Positions 11,501 to 22,985 of a DNA stretch of 64,000 nt are shown here, piece by piece. The position numbers were made by a program, and so were the translations under genes. A model generated the notes under the pieces. It did not search any database, was not told the origin of the DNA, and saw only the letters and a program-made list of their open reading frames with translations. The stretch is from positions 496,001-560,000 of the forward strand of contig JALJCO010009074.1 in the NCBI GenBank assembly GCA_023101725.1. Direction: 5' to 3'. Positions within the stretch are counted from its first letter, which is position 1, and every line of letters begins with the position of its first letter. This DNA is from Atherinomorus stipes. Its lineage: Eukaryota; Chordata; Actinopteri; Atheriniformes; Atherinidae.

Positions 11501-12854
11501 TCTAGTGGCCCTAATCCTCTTCCGTAGATCTGTACCATGCAGCTGTGCAGATATCCAGTTTTCCAGCAGTAGGAGGTTTAACCGAGTTATCAACATTAAT
11601 GCTGATATGCAGAGTCACAGTCATTATCCTGCATAACTGTATTTGTAAGCACTGTGGAATCTTGATTTAATTTGGCACACTGTGGAAAACCCAATAAGAA
11701 TGAAAAAAGACCACTAATATACTCAGAATTGTGTTTTCTTAGTTCCCAGGGGTCATAAGTGAAGCATATAAAACAACAGGAGACTGACTAAAAGTATGAC
11801 AAAGCAACAGTACTTATATTTGTATTTTGTTGTGCCACTGCTGTATTAGTGTGCAATATTATATTTAGTAATGTCACCTACATTTTCTTTAAGCATGCCT
11901 GTAATTTTTTTTTTATTGTATTCTATTTTACTTATATCTATTTTTCCGTCATTACTATTTCTTTTAAGATACACACTGACACCTAAGTTACTTTGTTTTG
12001 TACAGCCATGTTAACCCTCTAGGGCCCAGGGATATAAATGTTTGTTTTACACTACTTTGGTTTTTACCTTTATATTTCACTTTTAGAGCAGTTTCCTTGT
12101 TCGGTATCATTCTTTTCAGCACAACCTCACCAGTGTGATTTGAGTTATTTTTTCATTTTGACACTCTGTTTTAACACAGTTGGCCTAAAACCATAAAAAA
12201 AAAAAACATGAAATCCGAGTAGAAAACTTTGAATTTGCATTGTGAAAACCACAAAGTTGTTTCACGAACCATTTTTATAACTTAGAATGCAAATATAAGT
12301 AGTTAGTTTTAGAAATATTTGGAAAAATTGACCATCAAAGGAGTGATAAAACAAGAATTACATCAAAACGCAACAAAGTCTAAGGCGTTTTTTTTTTTTT
12401 TTTTTTTTTTTTTTTCCAATTATTTACAAAACAATCAATAATCACCATGAGATGCCAAAAAGATTAATTGCTCCAGTCCAAAAAGACGGTTCCTGTCCAT
12501 CACAAGACAGAAGGACTTAACAAGTCTGATATTTCCATGGTGTGTTTAGTCCTCCTGTCCACCAGGAGGCAGTCCTGAATTCTGGTTTTGGTTACTTCCA
12601 CCACCTCCCCTCTTTTTTTTTTTTTAAAGGATTTTTTCAAGTGTATCTATCTGCAGCTTGCAACCCAGTGGGCGTGTCATACGGTGGGCGTGTCCTATAG
12701 TGGCCGTGTCGCATTGTGGGTGGGTCTGGTTGGGTTTAGGGGAAGGGGTAGGGCTAGATTTTACCGTGCTCTCATTGGCCTGGTGGGCGTGTTGTTGAGT
12801 AACGTCACACTACAACACGCCCCTGTCTTGCGAGCCGCAGATAGACCCTTCTTG
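11501..12854. other. Gene-free stretch
   Basis: No exon recognised. It contains a T-tract of 28 at 12388-12415 and, at 12670-12800, several GTGGGCGTG-type units that look like a fragment of an interspersed repeat. Confidence 0.45.
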
Positions 12855-13027
12855 ATTTTTTGGGCACTAGTGGCCTTTATACGACAGTGTATAGCGACAG
12901 GAAAGGGGCAGAAAGAGAGTGGGGAGTGAGATGCAGCAAAGGGACCTGGACCGGGAATCGAACCGGGGCCGACTGCGCTGAGGAACTGTAGCCTCTGTTC
13001 ATGGGGCGGCTCAACCAACTGAGCTAA
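12855..13027 (-). mobile_element. tRNA-derived SINE
   Basis: On the minus strand it begins TAGCTCAGTTGGTTGAG (a consensus A box, 13026 downward), has the B box GGTTCGATTCC at 12964-12954, then a CTCACTCCCC/CTCTTTCTGCC body and a tail CGTATAAAGGCCACTAGTGC ending in a short A-rich stretch. The box spacing of about 50 bp is right for a tRNA-derived Pol III promoter. The lack of a proper acceptor stem and the long 3' body show it is a SINE and not a tRNA gene. It joins directly onto the repeat at 13030. Confidence 0.85.
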
Positions 13028-13029
13028 TC

Positions 13030-13415
13030 AAGCTATAATGTTGTTTACTAAGCTTTTTCTTCATAGTTACACTTTTTAGTGTCTGTCAGTTGATCTGGAT
13101 CGTTTGCTGACGGCAGGAGAATCCATAACTATCGCTTACAGTGTTTGAATTTACCGTGACCATCTTCTTCCTGTATTCAAAACTGCGGATGTAGCATTAT
13201 TTGACATCACGTCCGCAGGGCAGCGTAGGAAATTCAGACACCGAATTGCAGCGCATTTTGCAGCACACAAGCTGTTCAAGGCAACAGAGAGAGACGTGTG
13301 CGGAAATGTTATTTTTGGTATTTACCGCTTCATCACCCATTAGTATTCAAAAAAAATTTACATGCATGTTTGTTTGTTTTTTAAATTCCTGCCTCTAGTC
13401 CCTTTAATATTCATG
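13030..13415 (+). mobile_element. Truncated MITE, inverted partner of 44789-45281
   Basis: The sequence matches the reverse complement of 44789-45150 throughout: CTTTTTAGTGTCTGTC, TTGATCTGGATCGTTTGC, CAGGAGAATCCATAACTATC and the end CCTGCCTCTAGTCCCTTTAA. Its left end is missing; the match starts where the SINE at 12855-13027 stops. Confidence 0.7.
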
Positions 13416-13555
13416 CTTGTGAGTACAAAATAATTGGCTGGGGTGTTGGAGGAAGGCCATGGCTTTAGACTCAGCCATCGCTCGTTGGCGGTTGATTTAT
13501 GACCAGGCTCCTTTTACCATTTTAGCTGGAGTCAGCATCCTGAATAAGACACTAA

Positions 13556-13878
13556 AGCCCCATTTCTACCAGCGGGTCTGGGTCGGGTCAGGCCGGATCG
13601 GTATATGTTTTTTTGCGTCTCCACAGATAAAAACTGGGATGGGTACCCTTATATCTGACCCAACCCATTTTTTTTGGTACCCTTCGGTAGGGGTACTGAT
13701 CTAACCAATCCAGACCAAAGAGGTGGAGCTAATACACAGCAATCCGTTGATTTGTTAAAAAATACTTCACTTCCCAAGTGACCTAGCGTAAAAACAAAGC
13801 AGGGGTGACTCCTTTGTTTCTGTCACGTGTGGTGTGGTGCTTTGGTTAAAAGCCAGACCCGCAGGTGAAAACGGGGCT
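13556..13878 (+). mobile_element. GC-rich MITE, internally deleted copy
   Basis: It runs from AAGCCCCATTTCTACCAGCG to GACCCGCAGGTGAAAACGGG and matches the longer copy at 14417-14905, lacking about 150 bp between the GTCACGTGTGGTG segment and the right terminus. Confidence 0.75.
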
Positions 13879-14416
13879 TTATTCATCTGCCAACCAGCCC
13901 AGTATAAGCTTCACTTTTTCCTTCTTCTGTATCTTGTGTGAGTGTGTATGAATAAAAAACAAAAATTGTGTGTGAGAGTGTGCATGAGTTCAGGTGTGTA
14001 TATGTGAGTGTATTTAAAATGTGTGAATCACTATCAGCAGGAAGTGACCTTAAATGCAGCTCAGGGTCCCCTTGTTCAGGCCTCCCTATCCTGGCATGAA
14101 TTGTAGTGCTCAGCTTAGTGTGTACGTATGCCTGCACTACTACCCAAAGTGTGTGTGATTCAGAGTATGTGTATTTGTGAGTGTAAGCGACTGTGTGCGT
14201 GGGTGTGTGTGTGTCTAGCTTGGTTGCCTCCTTTATGAAGCTTACATCCTTTCCCATGGTATCAGCCCAACATGGGACGGGGCTGAGAGCTTCAGGCCTC
14301 CTTTATTCGCAGGTTCACAACTTTTCAATAAGCTTGAAACGGTCTCTTTCTGAGAATGAGTGTGTGTGTAAAGTTTAGATTTTTTTTTCATAGTTTAGCA
14401 AGAGCCATGATGCATA
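13879..14416. other. Gene-free stretch, TG-rich
   Basis: Scattered TGTGTG-type runs. The 124-codon minus-strand frame 13883-14257 is a product of this low-complexity sequence. Confidence 0.5.
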
Positions 14417-14905
14417 AGCCCCGTTTCCACCAGCGGGTCTGGGTCGGGTCGGGCCGGATCGGTCCACGTTTTTTTGCGTCTCCACAGATAAAAACTGGGA
14501 CGGGTACCCTTATATCCGACCCGACCCGGCCTACTTTTTTGGTACCCTTCGGTAGGGGTACTGATCTAACCGATCCGGACCAAAGAGGTGGAGCTAATAC
14601 ACAGCAATCAGCTGATTCATTGAAAAATCCGTCACTTCCCGCGCGTGACCCCGCGTAAAAACAAAGCAGGGGCGACTCCTTTTGTTTCTGTCACGTGTGG
14701 TGCGGTGTTTTGGTTAAACGGCGTTACATGGCGATGATGTCACGCGATCACATAGCAGCGCTGTCCAGCTAATTCTCCACCTCCAGAATAAGGGTACAGG
14801 TTGCTGTGGGGACACAGCGTGAAATCAACACATCCGTACCCAAAACCACCCGATCCGGCCTGGCCCGACCCGACCTGACCCAGACCCGCGGGTGGAAACG
14901 GGGCT
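14417..14905 (+). mobile_element. GC-rich MITE, full-length copy
   Basis: 489 bp with terminal inverted repeats of about 40 bp: AGCCCCGTTTCCACCAGCGG at the left against a right end whose complement reads AGCCCCGTTTCCACCCGCGG. The inner terminal part is built from repeated CGGGTCGGGCC-like units. No transposase frame. Superfamily not determined; the flanks do not show a clear target duplication. Confidence 0.8.
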
Positions 14906-14913
14906 ATAGACAT

Positions 14914-16177
<1,264 letters not shown>

Positions 16178-17440
16178 GCGACGGTGGGACACGCCCAACT
16201 GGTTTCACTTTCCCTGTAACTGGATACTACGGATGCGTCCCAGTACACCCACTAGCCCTACTTTTTGGCCCAACACCTGAATTTTGCACGTTCCCATGAA
16301 GATAGTGCTGTCCCAATTCCTCTTTGTATGTAGGGGAAGTAGACATAACGAGGGGTAGGCGCATGAATCTAGTCCTTAAGCGCGAGGGACATCAGATGTG
16401 GACTTGCTGAGGAACGGCCAGAAAAAAGGGCTAGAGAGCTGTACGTCATTACGAATCAAACAACAACAGCAACCTCCGGAGAGCGACAGGACTCGGAGAA
16501 GAAAACTCAAACAGATTACACATTCGTTCATAACGTTAGCCAGACTAGCCGCGCTAAATAGGCTAAAATACTGATAAAAAGCTTGCAAACGCTTTTCAGC
16601 AGTTTACAAAAGACAACAGTTGTCATGGCGACTTCTTCCCTGTGTGGTTATTTTGTTTATTAATCAACCGAAGCATGATGAATGATGAAAAAAAAGAAAA
16701 GCGACCACAACTGTTAACTCTGTGTTGTTGCTGGGTGTGTTGCTATGGTGAGTATGTGTAAACGTCACCACGCAGTCGCTTACGTGCCTGAACGTAAATG
16801 CACTCGGCACCACTTCTTTGCTGGGCCAGAGTGAAGAACCGATTCACGTAGCGTGCATCGGGGGCGGGGTTACCAGGACAACACAGGAGTGTTTCAAGCC
16901 AGTGGAGGAATGCATTGAAAAATAAACTAAACAAAGGAGGAGACCTGATGTTTCAGACTCGGAGAGGTGCACGTAAAAAAATATATCATCCTCTATTCGG
17001 TTTTAGCTCTACTTTCTGTTTTTTAATCACATAAGCAGCAACAGAAAAATCAACATCAGAAAAATGCCAAATAGCCTCAGTTAACAAAAAAATTAAATGA
17101 AATTCATATTCTTGCCTGCAACCTGCTCACACCCATAAAATCTCATCTGTGACATATTTGCCTGCAAACGGCGAGTAACGCATCTACTGCAGGAGACGAG
17201 ACTCTGCTCTGAGCAGCTGCAGGGAAGCCGACAGCAGCTGCTCACCAACGTAGCAAAGCAGCAACCACGAGCTAGTTAGTGAAAAGCTTAGAAATATATT
17301 CAGGGACAGGAATCAGAATAGGTAACAGGGACTGGAAACGGAATGCAGTGCGACAACCCCCCCACCACCACCCTACCTGCTGCGGCTCAGAAAAAAAAAC
17401 AACCAAAAAAACCCAAAAAACTGTTGATGTCATGACGCAA
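16178..17440. other. Gene-free, repeat-like stretch
   Basis: Higher in GC than its surroundings. GGATGCGTCCCAGTACACCC at about 16232 resembles the start of fish hAT-type MITEs, but no matching right end was found. No exon recognised. Confidence 0.4.
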
Positions 17441-17575
17441 TGACGCAACACAAGCTTGGCTCCATCTGTGGAAACAATAACTGGTTATTTGGCAGCACTG
17501 GAGTTGAACCAGTTAAGCACCGGCTCTAGCACCAGCACTGGGCCAGAACCAGCTCCTCTCTAGTGGAAATGAAGC
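17441..17575 (-). repeat. MITE terminal fragment
   Basis: The segment contains the GAACCAGTTAAGCACCGGCT and CCAGCACTGGGCCAGAACCA blocks and ends AGTGGAAATGAAGCCTT. This is one end of a common fish MITE as I remember it; the other end was not located. Confidence 0.45.
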
Positions 17576-20232
17576 CTTCATGTAGTATCCTTCATGCTTT
17601 TTAAATAGCTTCCTTTCTAGCTACGGGGTCACAGACTATGTTGGCCTTGCAGTTCAAAATGCATGAAAACAAAAAAAAAAAACAAAAACAAATGAAAGAC
17701 AGATGAGACCAATGTGCCAAGACCATTTTGCCAAAACTCAAGACAGTGACAGAAATCTCAACAGGAGAATAGCTTATTTGTCTTTTCAATATTTCAGTGT
17801 AGCGTTCCTGTCCCACTTCTAAAGCTGCATTTTAAAGAGGAGATAAAAGCTGTCTGTTATACTGATGCTGCAGAGATATTAAACAAACAAGGCACCAGAG
17901 GAAGGAAAGCATAGATGTGTTGGCATTTCATATCTCATGCACTTTACCGGGTCAAAACACTTGTCTCTATTATGATGCTAAAACCAATTCATCTAGCTGT
18001 AATCGATCCAAATGCAAAAAGTTTACAGAGGTTACGTTTCTTCATTAGCTGGTATTTTTGTGGCTCAGCTTGTCACACAGCTGCTCCTCTTTTTCTTTTT
18101 TGCTCTGTCTACAATAAAAATATATTATATGTTGTCTTATATAAGTTGGTGGTTTTTATTTATTAGTATTGTACACTTTTTTCCTCTTTTCCTTTATTTT
18201 CTTTAAATGGCTTTAAGTAAAAAAAGTATATAGTGCACACTAATATTCAATGTTTCGCTCAGTGAGATTTAATCCCCCCTCATGATTTGTGTTTTTACTA
18301 TAAAATGCAGAATATGTTAAGTACTTTGCAAAAGTTTTTTTTTTAATGAAACGATCTATAAACATTGGGTCATAACGGATTACTTGCTGTTCAATGTTAT
18401 CTCAGTTTTGCACTGTACTGTATAAAGGAACAGATTCACTGTTGATATTGTAACAGTAATGCTGGTGTTCGGCTCTGATCCGCTTCATCTTCCCTGCAGC
18501 GAAATAATGTTTCCACAGAAGTTATTTTTCTAGCTTTTGAGCCATTTTCTGCTTCATAATTCAATTTTGCACAACAGCACATTCAATTACTTGATCATAA
18601 TTCTGGAATATATCATTTTTAATTGAGTGGTCATGAGCGAGTGAGAGGGTGGTATAAGTCATAATTAATGAGAACAAGGAAAAGGGATGATACAAGTTGA
18701 TGAGATAAACACATAAACCATAGTTATTAATTCTGGCTGGGAAGTGAGTCATTAGGGCAACAAAGGCTGCATACAAAGGTGAATAAAAAGAAAGAGTAGG
18801 TGCTGTAGACAAGAACACAAAGATAGGAATATAACTCAAGGATTAACAGTTTTATGGTTCAGTGAGAAAAGGAAAAAGAAGTGGAGCGGATCTGTAAATA
18901 CTGCTCTTATTCTTACAATGTCTCTAAATTTGGACTCCTTAATTCAAATGCTGTCATATATCAAAGTTATTCCCTAAAGGGAATGTCAAATCTCAGCTGG
19001 CTGCCCAGCTCAATACTGCATGATAGGCAACAGCTGCGGTCTGATGAGGACGTCTCCTGAGTTCTGCCATGTATTTAGTCAAACATCGACTTTTTTCCTC
19101 CTTTTTCCTGTTAACTTGTAAGTGCTGCAGCTATAAATGGGTTTCTAAAAATGTTATTTTCTTGTGTGATTGTGCTGAGAGCAATAATAATGAAAGGCTG
19201 ATTTTAAGAGGAAGAGAAGGAAAAAAGGAAAAAGAAAAGTCTTGCACCTCTTATACAGGAGGAGATCATCTGTGCTCTGCAATATACTTTTACAAAGGCT
19301 GTGGCAAGAGAGGATCAGTTTTTTTTCTTAAGTTGATGGTCTTCATGTATCTTCATTAACCGTTTTTTCATTCATTCTGCAAAGATTTCATGCACCATGA
19401 AAACTAATGAAATACAACTCAAACTCAGTTCAGTTTAATTTTGATTAATTTATTTACAATAGTGTGACTGAAAAAAGACAAAGATGAAATATTCTTTATG
19501 ACCATTGACCATGGCTGGCTTTTCTCTGTCAGAATTGTGTAAATTTCTTCCAAATTACAGCCTTTTGACTCATTCTTAGAAACATGAATGAATTTTTGTC
19601 ACTTTTAAAGGGGACAATATGATGCACTTTGTGAGGATGTTAAACAATCTAGGGGGTTGTTGGAGAAACAACAATTCATTCTTTCTTATCTGAACAAAAG
19701 TCTTTTTTAATCCACAGCGTACTTTCTTTGCATGATTGCAGCCCTAATACTGAGAAATACAGCACGTATTTTCATGCTGGCTGCGTGCATCAGAGTATAT
19801 TTAGACTGCACGGTGCATTCAGATGTTGTCAGTTGCTTAACGTTTCTTCAGATATTTAAAGCTCATTGTATCCACTTCAGTTCGACTAAAACTGCAGCAG
19901 TGCATTCCTTGTGGCTGAGATGGAAGCTGTTACACCCACTGGTCCACTGTGGCTACTCTGGCACTCAAACTGGACCATTTGCTAAATGTTTAGGCACCCT
20001 TTTTCCAGAATGGACATGCTATTGTGGTGTCATGGCCTCTCTTGTTTTCAAAAGAAAAGAAAAGAGAGCCTGATGTAAACATTTGGGGACAATCTGCTTT
20101 TGTTTCATTTTGTTTTTTAACTTGTACTTTGGTTCATGCTCACTCTTTCAAACCCTGTAGAAATGTTTGATTATTACAGCAGATTTCATCCATTTGTGTC
20201 CAGGAGGATGTCAGCTTGCTCAGTTTTGACAA
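17576..20232. other. Gene-free stretch
   Basis: AT-rich, no exon, RNA gene or repeat that I recognise. The 113-codon frame 19732-20073 has no recognisable similarity. Confidence 0.45.
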
Positions 20233-20263
20233 CTTAAAGTGATAGCTACAACTTTTTCATAAA

Positions 20264-20309
<46 letters not shown>

Positions 20310-20660
20310 ATTCACAAAACGTCTAGGGGTGCAAGATAAAAGTACTAATTTACTCCAATTTTTTTTTCCTAGCATATAAATAATTTTTTTGATCAATTTC
20401 GATGGGTCCAAAAAGTAAATATTTACTTCTGATTACCAACATCAAGGTTCTTTGCCGTTAGTATTAGCTCTGGAGTGGGAAAGCTCTATTCCTATATGTA
20501 AAAATATCATTTTTCTTGCCTTACATTTCTCAAATTAAGCGAACAAAAACAAAGCAGGATGAGGGTGAAGGTTGCAAAGGGGCTCAAAAGCCCTGTGGAG
20601 GTTGCCACTTTCCTCCTGGACATGTAAGTTCAACATTTGCTTATGTTAATTAAAGGTTGA
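20233..20660 (+). mobile_element. Dispersed repeat with TTAAAGGTGATAGCT-type end, copy 1
   Basis: It starts TTAAAGTGATAGCTACAAC, then a (TAA)n tract (20265-20309), then matches 55571-55890: GTCTAGGGGTGCAAGATAAA, AAAAAGTAAATATTTAC, AAAGCAGGATGAGGGTGAAG and CTGGACATGTAAGTT. The right end corresponding to 55961-55980 is not found here; the similarity stops near 20660. Confidence 0.65.
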
Positions 20661-21339
20661 ATATGGAACATTTTTATTAAAAGCTATATTTCTAAAAAAT
20701 TAATACCTCCACAGGTCGTTTGGGGGTGTGCAGAATGAAAGTATAACATTTCCAAGAAAAATTATATTTGGCCTAAAAATAATTATAAAATAAATTTTTA
20801 CGGGTTCGATAATGGCATTTTATTTACGTCTATAAGCCAATACACGCCGCCATTGCAGGTTGCCAAATACGATCTCTGTGTGGAAGCAATATTTTGGTCA
20901 TATTCAGTCTTGTACAAGGGAAAACCGTGGAGATGATGAGTGAAGCAGCTGCTTCAGAGCCCTGGAGATATTATCTGTTTCTGAGGAGGAGTGACCTGAG
21001 AAGAGCAAAACCTGGAGTAACTTTAGGTGAAGACTTCACTAAATGGACCCACATAAACGTTTTCCACGGAGTCAAAACACGGAAATGGCGACTTTCCTCT
21101 TGGATCGGTAAGCTAGCTTGTTTCCTAACATGGCTAACGTTAGCTGTCGGTTATAAACTCCTCTGTGTTACTGGTTGGACATGCTGCAGACTGTTGGTCA
21201 CTTGTGTATCGGCATTGAGCCTGGCATCCCAGCGGCTGGAGTTGTTTTTCTGCTGTTGCAACTACAACCTAGACACACGTGATGTCGCTGTTCTGTCCGT
21301 ATTCCATATTCAACCTTTAATGGTTAGCCAATTGTGTAG
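20661..21339 (+). other. Sequence with a 154-codon frame of uncertain meaning
   Basis: A frame at 20894-21358 contains a protein-like start (MMSEAAASEPWRYYLFLRRS, from 20934) and a sequence resembling a splice donor (TCG|GTAAGCTAGC) at about 21107. I recognise no family. The segment lies between two dispersed repeats and may be part of one large mobile element. Confidence 0.3.
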
Positions 21340-21690
21340 CATTGCTAATGCTAATTGAGAAGGTCTTGGAGCTACTTACAGTTCTAAGTCTGGTTCTAAC
21401 TTCGTCCTCATCTTCGTCAGCACCATCACACTCTTCTGAACTGGCTTATGATCCCACCACACAAACCAGTTCCAACCTAGCTGTTCTGGACCATCTTTTA
21501 TGTTTTCCACTGTTTCGATTTTACATGTAAATCAATGAGCTGACTGCGACGGGTTCATCTTGTGACGTTGTGTCATAGATGGGCTAAAATGCTAGTGGCT
21601 AGCGAGTTTTGGCTTTACATCGGATATTTACGTGAATATAAGTCTGATTGACTTCTAACTGCACAGAACTATTTATTTTGTTTTGTTGTA
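21340..21690 (+). repeat. Dispersed repeat, inverted partner of 29870-30170
   Basis: Matches the reverse complement of 29870-30170: ATCTTCGTCAGCACCATCAC, ACTCTTCTGAACTGGCT, ACACAAACCAGTTCCAA, TTACATGTAAATCAATGAGC and GAATATAAGTCTGA. No coding potential. Confidence 0.75.
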
Positions 21691-21710
21691 TTGTTCTATT
21701 GAAAAATAAG

Positions 21711-22985
21711 GGGGGAGGGGGGTAGTGGGAGATGGGGGGTGGTGAGAGTCTGCTATTTTATCAAAAAAAAAAATTGGGGTTATGGTCAAGTGAGTATTAT
21801 GGATCTTCTCTCTTCTCACACTTACGGGGGGGGAGGAGTAGTAAGGGTAAGGTTAGTGTAAATTATTTTTAAAATAAAGTAAAATTTGAAAGGAAAAGAA
21901 AATTAATTTGAAGTTAAACTTATTAGATGAAGGGAAAAAGGAAAATGGATAAAGAAGGAAAAATTAAAAAAGAATAAGAAGAAAAATAAAAAGTAAAAAA
22001 TAAGGAAGATGATGGGGGGAAATGAGATGGAAGTAGTGGAAGAAATGTTAGTAAAACAGAGGTAGGGGGTGAGGGGAGAAAGGGGGTAAGTGAGGAGGGG
22101 TCAAGTGAGATGAAGCACAGAGGAAAGATGGAGTAAATTAGTATAGATAATATATGTAAATATGTAAAATATAGGAATATATGATATTTAAGGGTGTACG
22201 AGGGTCTTCAATGGGTTAGGGGGGTGGCCCGGGGTGGGCCTGAGGGATGGTACTAGTTGTGGTTGATACTGGACAGACGAGGTGAAACAGAGTATGAATG
22301 GGATAAGTAGCGATTGATAGGAAAATGGATGAAACAAAGGATGGAAAAAAAATAGAAGAATAAAAAGAGATTAAGAAATATAATGAAAAAGATAATTAAA
22401 AAAATGGAAAAGTAGTTTGGATGTTTAGTGGTAGTAATAATGAAAATATAAAATAATAGAAGATGGAAAAAGGAGAGAAGAGGGAAAGGAGGGAGAATGG
22501 GAAATAAAAGAAAAAAATAAGGAATAAAATAAGGAAAAAATATAAAAATAATTAAATAAATACAATAATTATGAAATGTCGATAGATGAAGGAAAGGATA
22601 TATAGGAAAAATCATGGTAGGATAAAAATATAAATTAAGAATTTAAAAATTTGACAAATTTTAATATTCAAATTATCAGGATTCGTTTGAGTCAGGTATA
22701 GGTAAGTGAGTTGTAAGTGTAAAAAAAGTGGTAATTAGGAGATAAGGAAGAAAAGAAGGGGAAATGCAAAAGGACTAGCTACACAAAAAATAAATTTATC
22801 TTAAATTGTTTTATTTCTGAAACCGGGGATTAGGAGAGGGAAGAAAAGACAAATATAAAAAAATAATAATATATATTATTTTTATAAATAATCTACTAAT
22901 CACATCCATGAAAATATCATAATAAATAAAGAAAAAATAAATAGATAATTATTGAGCAACAAAGGGAGGAAGAAGGAGATTAACA
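21711..22985. other. Cytosine-depleted block after poly-G tracts
   Basis: The block follows G-runs at 21711-21745 and 21826-21833. Between 21841 and 22740 I count about 28 C in 900 bases, roughly 3 per cent, while G, A and T are abundant. Normal composition resumes at about 22986. The long minus-strand frame 22253-22615 (Phe/Ile/Leu/Tyr-rich) is only a consequence of this composition. Confidence 0.85.

Noticed and set aside
12855..13027. tRNA gene suggested by perfect A and B boxes
   Set aside because: No pairing acceptor stem and a long 3' body with a retroposon tail: a SINE.
22253..22615. 120-codon minus-strand frame rich in Phe, Ile, Leu and Tyr
   Set aside because: Explained by the cytosine-depleted composition, which removes stop-forming combinations and gives TTT/TAT/ATT codons.
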